NCBI GenBank assembly: GCA_029934875.1
Contig: JAOZLK010000290.1
Location: 1-6,198 of the forward strand
Direction: 5' to 3'
Source: Bacteroidales bacterium
GTDB lineage: Bacteria; Bacteroidota; Bacteroidia; Bacteroidales; GCA-2748055
Length of the DNA stretch: 6,198 nucleotides
In this document: positions 6,189 through 6,198 of the stretch, in pieces
Layout of the letters: every line of letters begins with the position of its first letter
Numbering within the stretch: position 1 is the first letter of the stretch
The notes under the pieces: generated by a model
Seen by the model: the letters and a program-made list of their open reading frames with translations, nothing else
Told to the model about the DNA's origin: nothing
The model's database searches: none
Position numbers and translations under genes: made by a program

Positions 6189-6198
6189 GAACGGAGGA
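6151..6198. other. GC-richer segment at the right edge, unidentified
   Basis: About 25 of these 48 bases are G or C, against roughly a third or less in the array just to the left, so the sequence changes character near 6151. It contains CTATAACGCCGCGC and GTTC-8 bases-GAAC (6177-6192). This is faintly like one end of an integron attC-type or other folded repeat, but the rest lies outside the window and no identification is possible. Confidence 0.3.

Overview
The window reads as chromosomal DNA of a polysaccharide-degrading member of the Bacteroidota (Bacteroidetes). This rests on lipoprotein and Sec signals on carbohydrate-active enzymes, weak or absent Shine-Dalgarno sequences, and the style of the GH2, mutarotase and Fic families seen. 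No ribosomal or taxonomic marker gene is present, so the placement is an inference.

Positions 1-3672 (minus strand) form a two-gene sugar-processing unit, transcribed right to left. First comes a complete GH2 beta-mannosidase-like lipoprotein (3672-1201). After a 21-base gap follows a secreted alpha/beta hydrolase of the acetyl-xylan-esterase/dienelactone-hydrolase type (1179 to the left edge, C-terminus cut off). A 132-base divergent intergenic region separates this unit from a plus-strand lipoprotein galactose mutarotase (3805-4953). Together the three genes suggest breakdown of an acetylated, mannose- and galactose-containing hemicellulose outside the cytoplasm: ester removal, exo-cleavage of the oligosaccharide and anomer interconversion. 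The substrate is not proven by the sequence.

Positions 4937-6137 differ in character: markedly AT-rich and carrying a minus-strand Fic-domain protein with an N-terminal winged-helix DNA-binding domain. Its 3' end overlaps the mutarotase gene tail-to-tail by 17 bases. The Fic motif is intact except that the catalytic histidine is glutamine, while the inhibitory SxxxEG motif is retained.

The most striking element is the leader and promoter region of this Fic gene (5975-6137). Eight copies of a short motif, consensus TGAGCYYTA, are spaced on average exactly 21 bases apart (two DNA helical turns), in the orientation order --++--++, which makes the layout symmetric about position 6056. A sigma70-like promoter for the Fic gene lies inside the array. 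The simplest reading is a multi-site operator, perhaps bound by the Fic protein's own winged helix, giving a transcription factor built on a Fic fold that may have lost or changed its catalysis.

The last ~48 bases (6151-6198) return to about 52% G+C and look like the edge of another element or gene, too short to identify.
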